DNA of 64,000 nucleotides, from the NCBI GenBank assembly GCA_017471925.1, contig JAFURM010000046.1, forward strand, positions 1 to 64,000. Reading direction: 5' to 3'. The notes under the pieces are model-generated. The model was given only the letters and a program-made list of their open reading frames with translations. It did not search any database and had not been told where the DNA came from. Position numbers and translations under genes: made by a program. Every line of letters starts with the position of its first letter. Positions within the stretch are counted from its first letter, which is position 1. The DNA is from Bacteroides sp. Its GTDB lineage: Bacteria; Bacteroidota; Bacteroidia; Bacteroidales; Bacteroidaceae. This document shows positions 26,153 through 36,100 of this stretch, in pieces.

Positions 26153-28372
26153 ATGAAAAGAATAGGCTTTATCCTGCTGTGTTGCCTCTGTGCATGGACG
26201 GCTTTTGCCCAAGGAGGCAAAGAGTTGGAACTGAAAGAAGTATTGTCGGGAAAGTTCCGCCCCGACAACATCTACGGTGTCATCCCTATTCCCGGTGATG
26301 GCGAGCACTACTCCCAGATGAACCGCGAAGGTACACAAATCATCAAATACTCCTTCAAGACCGGCAAGGAAGTGGAGGTCCTCTTCGACGCCACTACAGC
26401 CCGCGAGTGTCCCTTCAAGCAGTTCGACAGCTACAGCTTCTCGCCCGATGGCAGCTGCCTGCTCATCGCCACTGAAACCGCTCCCATCTATCGACACTCC
26501 TACACGGCCGTACACTATCTCTACAGCCTCAACCGAAACATCGAAGGCCAAATCAACAACAAGGTGGAACGTCTCTCCGACGGCGGTCCCCAGCAGATTC
26601 CGGTGTTCTCGCCCGACGGCAGCATGGTGGCCTTCGTAAGAGAGAACAACATCTTCCTCGTCAAACGCTACTATGGCAACAGCGAGAGCCAGGTCACCGA
26701 AGACGGCAAGCGCAACGAGATTCTGTATGGCACTCCCGACTGGGTCTATGAAGAAGAGTTCGCTTTCGACCGCGCCCTGGAGTTCAGTGCCGACAGCAAG
26801 ATGTTGGCTTTTATCCGATGGGACGAGAGTCAGGTTCCCTCTTACAGTTTCCCACTGTTTGCCGGCATGGCCCCGCGTTTCGATGCACTCGCCAAATATC
26901 CGGGAAGTTACGTCTACAAGTACCCCAAGACCGGTGAAGTAAACTCCAAAGTCTCCGTACACACCTTCGACATCAAGTCCAAAGTGACCCGTCAGATACA
27001 GGTTCCGCTCGATGCAGACGGCTACATTCCACGCATCCGCTTCACCAAAGACCCGGCCAAACTGGCCGTCATGACGCTGAACCGTCACCAAAACCGCTTC
27101 GACCTCTATTTTGCCGATCCCAGAAGCACCGTCTGTAAGCTGGTGTTGCGTGACGAAAGCGAGACCTATATCAAGGAGAGCACCTTTGACAATATCCATT
27201 TCTTTGAGGAAGCCTTCAGTTTCACCAGCGAGAAGAGCGGCTTCAACCAGCTCTATTGGTATAGCATGGGAGGAAACCTGCTGAAGCAAGTGACCAGCGG
27301 CAATGCCCCCCTGAAGGAGTTCCTGGGTTATAGTCCCGATGAACAAAGTTTCTACTACACGGCCTATGACGACTCCCCACTGCGTACCGCCCTCTTCAAG
27401 ACCGACCGTAAGGGGAAGAAAATCAAGTTGTCCCAGCAGGCCGGTACCAACACGGCTCTGTTCAGCAGCGACATGAAGTACTTCCTGAACCGTTATACGG
27501 CACTGCACACACCGCTAATCATCACGCTGAACGACCATACGGGCAAACGACTGACCACTCTCATCGACAACAGCCGTTTGACAAGCACTTTGGCCGAATA
27601 CGACCTGCCCCAGAAAGAGTTCTTCACCTTCCGTACCTCCAACGGCATAGAGCTGAACGGATGGATGATGAAGCCGACAGACTTCAATGCCTCCCGACAA
27701 TATCCCGTGCTGCAATACCAGTACAGCGGTCCCGGTTCACAAGAGGTGGTGGACAAGTTCGGCATCAGTTGGGAGACCTACATGGCTTCCCAAGGCTACA
27801 TCGTGGTCTGTGTAGACGGACGGGGCACCGGTGGCCGAGGAGCCGACTTCGAGAAGTGTACCTACCTGAACCTGGGCGTCAAAGAGGCCAGAGATCAGGT
27901 GGAAACCGCACTCTATCTGGGCACACTGCCCTATGTAGACAAGAGCCGCATCGGCATCTGGGGATGGAGTTTCGGTGGCTACACCACTCTGATGAGCATG
28001 AGTGAAGGCACACCGGTCTTCAAAGCCGGCGTGGCAGTGGCAGCCGTAACCGACTGGAACTTCTACGACACCATCTACGGCGAGCGGTTCATGCGTACCC
28101 CCAAGGAAAATGCCGATGGTTACAGACTGACCTCCGCTATGGAACGTGCCGACAAGCTGCATGGCAGTCTGCTCCTGGTACATGGCATGGCCGATGACAA
28201 TGTGCACTACCAGAACTGTGCCGAGTATGCAGAAAAGCTGGTGCAACTCAACAAGCCCTTCGACATGCACATCTACACCAACCGCAACCATAGTATCTAT
28301 GGCGGGAAGACACGCCTGCACCTCTACAGCAAACTGACCCGTTTCTTCGATAGAGAACTCAAGGGTAAATAA
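26153..28372 (+). CDS. S9B dipeptidyl/prolyl-tripeptidyl peptidase (DPP-IV family)
   Basis: A periplasmic or surface serine exopeptidase that removes short proline-containing N-terminal peptides. The start at 26153 is 29 bp after a good promoter and gives a signal peptide (GFILLCCLCAWTAFAQ), for 739 residues in total. The N-terminal two-thirds is the eight-bladed DPP-IV beta-propeller, with YGTPDWVYEEEF as the substrate-N-terminus Glu-Glu motif. The C-terminal third is an alpha/beta hydrolase with Ser606 (GWSFGGY), Asp681 or Asp682 (MADDNVHYQN) and His713 (NRNHSIYGG). Length and motifs match DPP-IV and the prolyl tripeptidyl peptidases of Bacteroidales. A terminator follows at 28435-28471. 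Confidence 0.92.
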   Translation: MKRIGFILLCCLCAWTAFAQGGKELELKEVLSGKFRPDNIYGVIPIPGDGEHYSQMNREGTQIIKYSFKTGKEVEVLFDATTARECPFKQFDSYSFSPDGSCLLIATETAPIYRHSYTAVHYLYSLNRNIEGQINNKVERLSDGGPQQIPVFSPDGSMVAFVRENNIFLVKRYYGNSESQVTEDGKRNEILYGTPDWVYEEEFAFDRALEFSADSKMLAFIRWDESQVPSYSFPLFAGMAPRFDALAKYPGSYVYKYPKTGEVNSKVSVHTFDIKSKVTRQIQVPLDADGYIPRIRFTKDPAKLAVMTLNRHQNRFDLYFADPRSTVCKLVLRDESETYIKESTFDNIHFFEEAFSFTSEKSGFNQLYWYSMGGNLLKQVTSGNAPLKEFLGYSPDEQSFYYTAYDDSPLRTALFKTDRKGKKIKLSQQAGTNTALFSSDMKYFLNRYTALHTPLIITLNDHTGKRLTTLIDNSRLTSTLAEYDLPQKEFFTFRTSNGIELNGWMMKPTDFNASRQYPVLQYQYSGPGSQEVVDKFGISWETYMASQGYIVVCVDGRGTGGRGADFEKCTYLNLGVKEARDQVETALYLGTLPYVDKSRIGIWGWSFGGYTTLMSMSEGTPVFKAGVAVAAVTDWNFYDTIYGERFMRTPKENADGYRLTSAMERADKLHGSLLLVHGMADDNVHYQNCAEYAEKLVQLNKPFDMHIYTNRNHSIYGGKTRLHLYSKLTRFFDRELKGK

Positions 28373-28434
28373 GTTGCTGTATATGCGCTGTTTCACCTTT
28401 CCAACAAGAAAGTTATTTTTTTAACGTACCAAAC

Positions 28435-28471
28435 AACAATGCCGGACGAACCTTTTTCGCCCGGCATTGTT
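28435..28471 (+). terminator. Terminator after the DPP-IV-like gene
   Basis: AACAATGCCGG pairs perfectly with CCGGCATTGTT, extended by GACGAA/TTCGCC near the loop. It is followed by TATATA rather than a pure T-run. Confidence 0.7.
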
Positions 28472-28512
28472 ATATACCTATATATAATAACGACAACGAC
28501 TTGCATGTGAAT

Positions 28513-29658
28513 ATGAATCAGAAGAAAGTACTATCCACCCAATTCAATATGTCCCTGGGCTTCCTGCCGGCCGTCATCACTATGACAGCCTGCAACATTG
28601 TCGCACCCGACATTGCACTCTATATAGGAAGCGGCATCGGCCTGCTGGCTTGCGCGTTGAACTACAGTTGTCACCGTCTGCGCATTCCCCAAATCCTGCT
28701 CTGCGCCACTACCGCCATTCTATGCCTCCTCATGCTATGCACCATCTTCATGCCCCAGAAGGTCTACGGGATAGCCCTCCCTTTTGTGCTTGAAGTGGGT
28801 CTCCTTGCCCCTCCCCTTCTACTGCTGATTCTGCAACGCCCCATTCATGCGTTTTGCCGAAGCCATCAGCATTGCAGTTACCTGAAACAAGGAATGGAAG
28901 CCACGTTTGTCTCCTCCCGCATCGTCTGTCTGCTGGGTGGGGGGCACCTGATGGTCATTCTGCTTTTAGGGTACATATCCGCACCCGTCAGTTCCACACT
29001 CCATGCCCTGTTGTTCCTGCTCTTACCGCCACTGCTTTTCATCATCGCCATGTTCCTGAACCAGTGGTGCATCAGCTACTTCAACAGAGAACTTGGTGAG
29101 ATGCCGTTCTTGCCGATAGTCACCCCTCGTGGCGAAGTGACCGGCAAAGTACTGGCCGAAGATATGAGAAACGGCAAGAGCCACCTGCTGCATCCGGTGA
29201 TACGCATTGCCGTCATAGTCCACGGCATGCTCTATCTTCAACCACGAAAGATGGGGCGTTTTTCCTTGGAAGCAGGAAAAACGGACCTACCGTTGGAAAG
29301 TTGCCTGGCTTACGGGGAGAGTCTGGAAGAAGGAGTGGGACGGATTGTCACGGAACAGATGCCCCAAGCCGATGCCGACCGGGTGGAGTTCAACATCCGA
29401 TACCGTTATGAGAACAGCGAGACCAATCGGCTGGTCTACCTATACCTGCTGGAATTGGAAGATGAAACGGTAGCGAGGAAAAGAGAAGGAGAGCAAGGAA
29501 AGCCCTGGACCTTCTCGTCAATCGAGCAGAACTTAGGTAAAGGTGTGTTCAGCAGTTTTCTGGAAAACGAATACGAACACCTCAAATCGGTCATTTGTAC
29601 AAGAGGAAAATACAGGGAATCTTGGACAAGTCGGGACGAGCAGCCTGCCATTCCCTGA
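28513..29658 (+). CDS. Multi-pass membrane protein with C-terminal Nudix-like domain
   Basis: Start at ATG 28513 (MNQKKVLSTQF); a TTG at 28501 is an alternative. The N-terminal ~195 residues contain about six hydrophobic helices (LYIGSGIGLLACALNY, LLCLLMLCTIFMP and others). The soluble C-terminal part (~205-375) has a Nudix-like layout: strand IRIAVIVHGMLYL, then DLPLESCLAYGESLEEGVGRIVTEQM in the place of the Nudix box. The box keeps G-E and E-E but has Gly-Arg-Ile-Val-Thr-Glu where R-E-x-x-E-E is needed, so hydrolase activity is doubtful. The function is unknown. Its last 68 bp overlap the 3' end of the convergent methylase gene. Confidence 0.7.
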   Translation: MNQKKVLSTQFNMSLGFLPAVITMTACNIVAPDIALYIGSGIGLLACALNYSCHRLRIPQILLCATTAILCLLMLCTIFMPQKVYGIALPFVLEVGLLAPPLLLLILQRPIHAFCRSHQHCSYLKQGMEATFVSSRIVCLLGGGHLMVILLLGYISAPVSSTLHALLFLLLPPLLFIIAMFLNQWCISYFNRELGEMPFLPIVTPRGEVTGKVLAEDMRNGKSHLLHPVIRIAVIVHGMLYLQPRKMGRFSLEAGKTDLPLESCLAYGESLEEGVGRIVTEQMPQADADRVEFNIRYRYENSETNRLVYLYLLELEDETVARKREGEQGKPWTFSSIEQNLGKGVFSSFLENEYEHLKSVICTRGKYRESWTSRDEQPAIP

Positions 29659-30295
29659 CCGTCTTGGTCTTTATCAGTTCGCCCTCACAGGTAATGTTGG
29701 CCGCAATGCACAGCCTGGTCTGCGGACGACAGTTGTTCAGGATATCCTCCAGCATCTTGTTGTTGCGATAGGGAGTCTCTATGAAAAGCTGGGTCTGATG
29801 TTCATTGTAGACCCGCTGCTCCAGTGCCTTCAGTTTCCGGGCACGCTCTGCCGGCTCTATGGGGAGGTAGCCGTGGAAAGCAAAGCTTTGCCCGTTGAAC
29901 CCCGACCCCATGACGGAGAGAACAATGGAAGATGGCCCCACCAACGGGACCACCTTCAAGTTCTTGCGTTGGGCAATGGCCACAACATCAGCCCCCGGAT
30001 CGGCCACGGCCGGACAGCCGGCCTCGGAGATGACTCCCATAGACTCCCCATTCTCCAACGGACGGAGATAGCCGGAGATGTCGGCAGGCGAGGTGTGCTT
30101 GTTCAGGGGGTAGAAGGTCAGGGCATCTATATCAATGCTCCGCTCCACCTTTTTCAGGAAACGGCGTGCCGAGCGCACGTCCTCCACGATGAAGTGACGT
30201 ATTCCCAGGATAACCTCTTTGTTATAGGCGGGCAACACCTGTTCAATCGGAGTCTCCCCCAAGGTCACGGGCAATAGATAGAGAGCTGTTTCCAT
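29591..30295 (-). CDS. SAM-dependent methyltransferase, RsmI-like (tetrapyrrole methylase fold)
   Basis: A 234-residue member of the tetrapyrrole-methylase superfamily, close to RsmI, which 2'-O-methylates C1402 of 16S rRNA. Conserved elements are LLPVTLGE at the start, VEDVRSARRFLKK, GVISEAGCPAVADPGADVV (RsmI usually has SDAGTP and SDPG), LVGPSSIVLSVMGSGF and FIETPYRN. The Asp-to-Glu and Thr-to-Cys changes and the missing C-terminal helical tail mean it may be a paralogue with another target. It lies 24 bp downstream of fabI on the same strand, so it is likely co-transcribed. Its 3' end overlaps the Nudix-like gene by 68 bp. Confidence 0.8.
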   Translation of the reverse strand: METALYLLPVTLGETPIEQVLPAYNKEVILGIRHFIVEDVRSARRFLKKVERSIDIDALTFYPLNKHTSPADISGYLRPLENGESMGVISEAGCPAVADPGADVVAIAQRKNLKVVPLVGPSSIVLSVMGSGFNGQSFAFHGYLPIEPAERARKLKALEQRVYNEHQTQLFIETPYRNNKMLEDILNNCRPQTRLCIAANITCEGELIKTKTVREWQAARPDLSKIPCIFLLYK

Positions 30296-30319
30296 GTGTC
30301 CAATCGCTATTCTGACAGT

Positions 30320-31177
30320 TTAACCATAAATGATGTTGCCGTTCTCGTCCTTGTATTCATCCAGGCCCTTTTCGTAAGTGGCCATGGCCCGCAGGCTCAT
30401 GCCTACGCTGGAGAATCCGCCGTCGTGATAGAGATTCTGCATGGTCACCTTGCGGGTCAGGTCGGAGAACATGACGATGCAATAGTCCGCACATTCATCT
30501 GCCGAGGCGTTGCCCAGGGGAGACATGCGGTTGGCAAAGTCAAACAGCTTGTCCATGCCCTTCACGCCGGAGCCGGCCGTGGTCATGGTAGGCGACTGCG
30601 ATATGGTGTTGACACGCACGTGGTGTTCACGGCCATAGATATAACCGAAACTGCGGGCAATGGACTCCAGAAGAGCCTTGGCATCGGCCATATCGTTGTA
30701 GCCATAGAAGGTGCGCTGTGCAGCCACGTAACTCAGCGCCAGGATGGAACCATAGTCGGCAATGGCATTCATTTTCTTGGCAGCTTGAATCATCTTATGG
30801 AAAGAGACAGCCGAGATGTCCAGCGTCTTGGAAAGCATGTCATAGTCCAGGTCATCATAAGTACGTTTCTTGCGGACATTGGGTGACATACCGATGGAGT
30901 GGAGCACGAAGTCCACCTGTCCGCCCAGCACTTCCATGGAACGTTTGAAAACATTCTCCAAGTCTTCCACACTGGTGGCATCGGCCGGAATCACTTCACA
31001 GTTCAGTTTCTCGGCCAGGGCAGACACTTCACCCATGCGCACGGCTACCGGTGTATTGGACAAGGTGATGACTGCACCCTCTTCCACCGCTTTCTCAGCC
31101 ACCTTCCATGCGATGGACTGTTCGTTCAAGGCACCGAAGATGATGCCCTTCTTACCTTTTAGTAAATTGTAACTCAT
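30320..31177 (-). CDS. fabI: Enoyl-[acyl-carrier-protein] reductase (NADH)
   Basis: Last reductive step of each fatty-acid elongation cycle. The start at 31177 (MSYNLLKGKKGIIFGALNE) gives 285 residues; the longer frame to 31243 runs into the promoter. The fold is a short-chain dehydrogenase with FGALNEQSIAWKVA (NADH binding) and LHSIGMSP. The FabI active site is Tyr-x6-Lys in FYGYNDMADAKALLE, preceded by LSYVAAQ. NTISQSPTMTTAGSG forms the substrate loop. A -7 box (31204-31211) lies upstream on the minus strand. It is first in a fabI-methylase pair. Confidence 0.96.
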   Translation of the reverse strand: MSYNLLKGKKGIIFGALNEQSIAWKVAEKAVEEGAVITLSNTPVAVRMGEVSALAEKLNCEVIPADATSVEDLENVFKRSMEVLGGQVDFVLHSIGMSPNVRKKRTYDDLDYDMLSKTLDISAVSFHKMIQAAKKMNAIADYGSILALSYVAAQRTFYGYNDMADAKALLESIARSFGYIYGREHHVRVNTISQSPTMTTAGSGVKGMDKLFDFANRMSPLGNASADECADYCIVMFSDLTRKVTMQNLYHDGGFSSVGMSLRAMATYEKGLDEYKDENGNIIYG

Positions 31178-31203
31178 ACCTATTATTCTTGTTAATTCGG
31201 TCG

Positions 31204-31211
31204 CAAAGATA
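31204..31211 (-). promoter_or_regulatory. -7 box for fabI
   Basis: On the minus strand it reads TATCTTTG, a perfect TAnnTTTG, 26 bp before the ATG. The -33 element is not clear. Confidence 0.5.
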
Positions 31212-31307
31212 GCACAAATAGGGCAAAAGTGTGCAATTTCCACGGTGAAATGACAAAATTTACACCAATTCCGTCAAATAGTACACACCGTTTATCCTGC
31301 AATCCGC

Positions 31308-31516
31308 TACTTTTGCAAACGTAATTAAGAGGTTTTTTCATAATATTTATTTAAGGTTAGAATTAGGTTAACATGAATCTTTATTATCGCTTCCGTAAGC
31401 CACTCGTGAGAGCCGCTTACGGGAGGGTAATAAAAAAAGGAACAATGCAGATGATTAAACCGCTTATTCAACGAACTATTACCAGAAAACAAACAATTAA
31501 TAATACTATTCATACA
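31308..31516 (+). promoter_or_regulatory. -7 box and ~190-nt 5' leader of the pectin enzyme operon
   Basis: The -7 box TACTTTTG at 31308-31315 predicts a transcript starting near 31322, leaving about 190 nt before the GH28 ATG. Within it CCGTAAGC (31393-31400) and GCTTACGG (31415-31422) form an 8-bp hairpin, followed by a short A-rich stretch. A reading frame is open from 31373, but it lacks similarity to anything and the encoded text precedes the true lipoprotein signal. Confidence 0.45.
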
Positions 31517-33127
31517 ATGAACACCTCCATCAAAAAGCTATGGGCACTTGTGTGTGCAGCATTCCCCATATTACTGATGCATTCCTGCCAACAGGCAGGC
31601 TCACAAGTAGCTACCTCTACTGATACCGAGAACAGTATTTATGCCAACCTTCCATTTGAGATGAAACGGGTGGAGCGTCCCTCCTTCCCCGACTACACCG
31701 TGAACATTACCGACTTCGGTGCCGTAGCCGATGGTGTGACGCTGAACACCAAGGCCATCAACGATGCCATCCAGGCAGTCCATGCCAAGGGTGGCGGTAA
31801 GGTAGTTATTCCCGAAGGTCTGTGGCTCACCGGCCCCATTGAACTGTTGAGCAACGTCAACCTCCATTCCGAACAGAATGCGTTGGTAGTCTTCTCAGAC
31901 AACTTTGATGACTATCCCATCATCACCACTTCATTCGAAGGACTGAACACTCGCCGTTGCACCTCTCCTATATTTGCACGCAATGCCGAAAACATCGCCA
32001 TTACCGGTCTCGGTACATTCGACGGTTCGGGAGACAGCTGGCGTCCGGTGAAGAAAGGCAAGATGACGGCTTCCCAATGGAACAATCTCATCAAGTCGGG
32101 CGGTGTTGTGGAAAACGATGTATGGTATCCCACAGCCGGTTCGCTGAAGGGTGCCAAGGCTACCAAGGAGTTCAACAACCCCTCCGGCATAGAGACCGAA
32201 GAGGACTGGAAAGAGATTCGTCCCTGGTTGCGTCCCGTGATGCTCAGCATTGCCAAGTGCAAGAAAGTGTTGCTTGAAGGTGTCACCTTCAAGAACTCTC
32301 CCAGCTGGTGTCTCCATCCGCTCTCTTGCGAACACGTCACCATCAACAAAGTGAAGGTGTTCAATCCCTGGTATTCCCAGAACGGTGATGCCTTGGACCT
32401 GGAGTCATGCAACTATGCCCTGATTACCAACAACATCTTTGACGCCGGCGATGATGCCATCTGCATCAAGTCGGGTAAGGATGAGGACGGCCGCAAGCGT
32501 GGCGAACCTTGCCAGAATGTAGTGGTGAAGAACAACGTGGTGCTGCACGGTCATGGCGGCTTCGTAGTGGGCAGCGAGATGTCCGGCGGTGTAAAGAACA
32601 TCTATGTGGACAACTGCACCTTCTTGGGCACAGACGTCGGCCTGCGCTTCAAGAGCACCCGTGGCCGCGGAGGCGTAGTGGAAGGCATCTACATCAACAA
32701 CATCAACATGATAGACATTCCTCACGAACCGCTGCTGTTCGACCTCTTCTATGGTGGCAAAGGTGCCGGTGAGGAGACCGAGGCCGAGTTGGCCGGTCGC
32801 ATGAAGGCTGCCGTTCCGCCCGTGACGGAAGAGACTCCCGCCTTCCGCAACATCCACATCTCCAACGTGACCTGCAAAGGCTCAGGACGTGCCATGTTCT
32901 TCAACGGTCTGCCCGAGATGCCCGTTGAGAACGTGACCATCAAGGACGTAGTCATCAGCGAGGCCAAGGAGGGTATCATCATCAGCCAGGCTGTCAACGT
33001 CACGCTGGACAACGTGGTCATCAAGACAACCGGCGAGGTACTGCAAATCAAGAATGCCAAGAACGTCAAAGTCAATGGCGAGGAGCATCAGAACGATTCG
33101 TCAAAGCCTTTGTCCATCCCTATGTAA
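31517..33127 (+). CDS. GH28 polygalacturonase-family lipoprotein
   Basis: Hydrolyses alpha-1,4 bonds of galacturonate in pectin. The start at 31517 gives a lipoprotein signal (VCAAFPILLMHSC) and 536 residues. The chain is a right-handed parallel beta-helix opening with NITDFGAVADGVTLNT. GH28 active-site motifs are complete: NGDALD (Asp291), GDDAICIKSG (Asp312/Asp313), GHGGFVVGSE (His346) and RFKSTRGRGG. The form with ITDFGAVADG and a Cys-anchored N-terminus is typical of exo-acting or rhamnogalacturonan-directed Bacteroides enzymes. It is first in the GH28-GH78-DUF4861-GH43 run; the GH78 start is 13 bp after its stop. Confidence 0.9.
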   Translation: MNTSIKKLWALVCAAFPILLMHSCQQAGSQVATSTDTENSIYANLPFEMKRVERPSFPDYTVNITDFGAVADGVTLNTKAINDAIQAVHAKGGGKVVIPEGLWLTGPIELLSNVNLHSEQNALVVFSDNFDDYPIITTSFEGLNTRRCTSPIFARNAENIAITGLGTFDGSGDSWRPVKKGKMTASQWNNLIKSGGVVENDVWYPTAGSLKGAKATKEFNNPSGIETEEDWKEIRPWLRPVMLSIAKCKKVLLEGVTFKNSPSWCLHPLSCEHVTINKVKVFNPWYSQNGDALDLESCNYALITNNIFDAGDDAICIKSGKDEDGRKRGEPCQNVVVKNNVVLHGHGGFVVGSEMSGGVKNIYVDNCTFLGTDVGLRFKSTRGRGGVVEGIYINNINMIDIPHEPLLFDLFYGGKGAGEETEAELAGRMKAAVPPVTEETPAFRNIHISNVTCKGSGRAMFFNGLPEMPVENVTIKDVVISEAKEGIIISQAVNVTLDNVVIKTTGEVLQIKNAKNVKVNGEEHQNDSSKPLSIPM

Positions 33128-33140
33128 TTCTCACTCAGCC

Positions 33141-36100
33141 ATGAAGTTGAGGGAATTATCCTGCCTTATTTTCGCTCTGTGCTGCCTCTCCATACAGGCC
33201 GCGCAGAGCGTTTCTGTTTCTACATGCGACCTGCGTGTGGAACAACTTGTCAACCCCTTGGGCATAGACACACCGCAACCACGCTTCAGTTGGCGCATAC
33301 GCAGCGAGCATCGCAACACCATGCAAACGGCCTACCGCATTCTCGTGGCCTCCTCCCCCCACCTGCTGGAGCTGGACAGCGCCGACGTGTGGGATTCGGG
33401 GCGGGTGGCTTCCGATGCCTCCATCTGGGTGGACTATCAGGGGAAGAAACTGTTGTCCAACGGGCGATATTACTGGAAAGTACTGGTGGAGACCACGGCC
33501 GGCACGGCTCTCTGGAGCGAAACGGCCCACTGGAGCATGGGACTGCTGGGCGAGCATCGCTGGGCGGGACGATGGATTGGGCTTGACCGCCACATGCCCT
33601 GGGACGAGCCTACCCGTTGGTCAAGACTCTCTGCCCGCTACCTGCGCAAGGAGTTCTCCCTGAAAGAGAAAAGCATCAGGCAGGCCACGTTGCATATCAG
33701 CGGACTGGGGCTCTACGAATGCTTCATCAACGGACAACGGGTGGGCGACCTGGTACTGGCTCCTGCCCCCACCGACTATCGCAAGAGTGTGTTCTACAAC
33801 ACCTATGATGTGACCGCCCTCCTCACCCCCCACCAAGCCAACGCCATCGGCGTGACTCTGGGCAACGGACGCTACTACACCATGCAGCAAAACCATCGGA
33901 CCTATAAGATACTGAACTTCGGCTTCCCCAAGGTACGCCTGAACCTCATTGTGGAGTATGAAGACGGCACTCGGGAGACCATCTCCACCAATACCGACTG
34001 GAAGTTGACTGCCGATGGTCCCATACGCAGCAACAACGAGTATGACGGTGAGGAGTATGACGCCCGCAAGGAGTTGGGACGCTGGAGCGAGCCGGGTTAT
34101 GACGACAGCCGTTGGCAAGCAGCCGAACGTGTCTCTATCCCAGCCGGACTCACCCGCGCACAGATGATGCCCGGCATGAGGGTCGTGGAGCGACTCTCGC
34201 CCAGCGACATCCGTCAGCAGGCGCCAGGCAGATACATCATAGACATGGGACAGAACATGGTGGGATGGCTGCGACTGAAGAGACTGCAAGGTACGAAGGG
34301 CGACAGCATCAGGCTGCGTTTCGCCGAGACGTTGCAGGCCGATGGCGAACTCTACACGGCCAACCTGCGCGATGCCAAGGCCACCGACCTCTATATCCTG
34401 AAAGGAGGAGAGGAAGAAGAGTGGGCACCGCGCTTCGTCTACCACGGTTTCCGCTATGTGGAGGTAACCGGATTTCCCGGCACCCCATGCACGGAAAACT
34501 TCATCGGCGAGGTGGTGAACGACGACATGCCCCGAAGCGGCACGTTGGAGAGTGACCACCCCACGCTGAACCAAACCCTGCACAATGCCTATTGGGGTAT
34601 CAGAGGCAATTATAAGGGAATGCCTGTGGACTGTCCACAGCGTAACGAACGCCAACCCTGGTTAGGCGACCGCTCCATGGGGTGCCTGGGCGAAAGTTTC
34701 CTCATGGACAACGGACCGCTCTACGCCAAATGGATGGACGACATCCGCGAGGCCCAGCGTGCCGACGGTTGCATCCCCGATGTGGCTCCAGCCTACTTCT
34801 ACTACTACACGGACAACATGACCTGGCCCGTGACCTTCCTGTTGGTGGGCGACATGCTCTATGAGCAGTATGCCAACGATGCCCCCATCCGCAAGCACTA
34901 TCCGGCCATGAAGCTGTGGCTGCAGCACATGCAGGAAGCCTATATGAACGAGGAGTTCATCCTCACCCGTGACCGTTACGGTGATTGGTGTGTACCGCCC
35001 GAATCGCCCGAGCTGATTCATTCCAAGGACAGCACACGCATCACCGACGGCCGTCTGATAGCCACCGCCTACTTCTACAAGTCACTGCAACTGCTGGCTA
35101 AGTTTGCCCGCCTGCAGGGCTATACGGAAGACGTGCAGGAGTATGAAGCCCTGGCAGAGAAGGTGAAAACAAGCTTCAATCGCCACTATTGGAAGGCTGA
35201 AAAGGGATACTACTCCAACAATACCGTCACCGCCAACCTTCTGCCGCTGGCTTTCGGCCTGGCCGACAGCACGCAAGGCAATCTGGCTTCACGGGCCATC
35301 ATTGACAAGATGGTGGATTACTACAACGCTACCATCCAGTGCGGCGTCATCGGTGTGCAATGGCTGATGAACGAACTGGTTCGGATGGGACGCAGCGATG
35401 TGGCCTACGTGCTGGCCACCCACAACAAGTACCCCGGCTGGGGCTACATGGCCGCCAAGGGAGCCACTACCATTTGGGAACTGTGGAACGGTGACACGGC
35501 AGACCCTTCCATGAACAGCGGCAACCACGTCATGCTGTTGGGCGACCTGCTGCCCTTCTGTTACCGCCATCTGGCCGGCATAGCAGCCTCCGCTCCCGGA
35601 TTCAAGACGCTGAAGATGAAACCGGCCTTCGAACTGGAAGAGGTGGGCTACATCAAGGCATCCTACACCACCCCCTATGGTGAGGTGAAGAGTCATTGGA
35701 CCCAAAGCCCGCAAGCGTATGAATGGCAGGTGACGATACCGGCCAACACGACGGCCGAAGTGTGGCTTCCACAGGCGGAAAGCGGTCTCATCAGCGAGAG
35801 CGGCCGCTCCCTGCAGCAGCAGGATGACATCACCATCCTGCGCCGGGAGGCGGGTTTCACCGTCTGCCGCATCGGTTCGGGCAGCTACCACTTCCGGATG
35901 CCCAAGAGTATAGAGGCAGGCAACGGTCGTCAAGGCATCCTGGCCGATGAGTTCATCTGCAACTATCCGCCCTTCCCCGAAAGTCATGCCGCCACCATCG
36001 TAGAAACCAAGAAAGGACTGGTGGCAGCCTGGTTTGGAGGCACCAAGGAGAAGAATCCCGACTGTTGCATCTGGGTGAGCCGTCTTACCAAGAAAGGGTG

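Noticed and set aside
31373..31516. N-terminal extension of the GH28 protein
   Set aside because: It would put 48 residues before a clear lipoprotein signal peptide and contains the leader hairpin.
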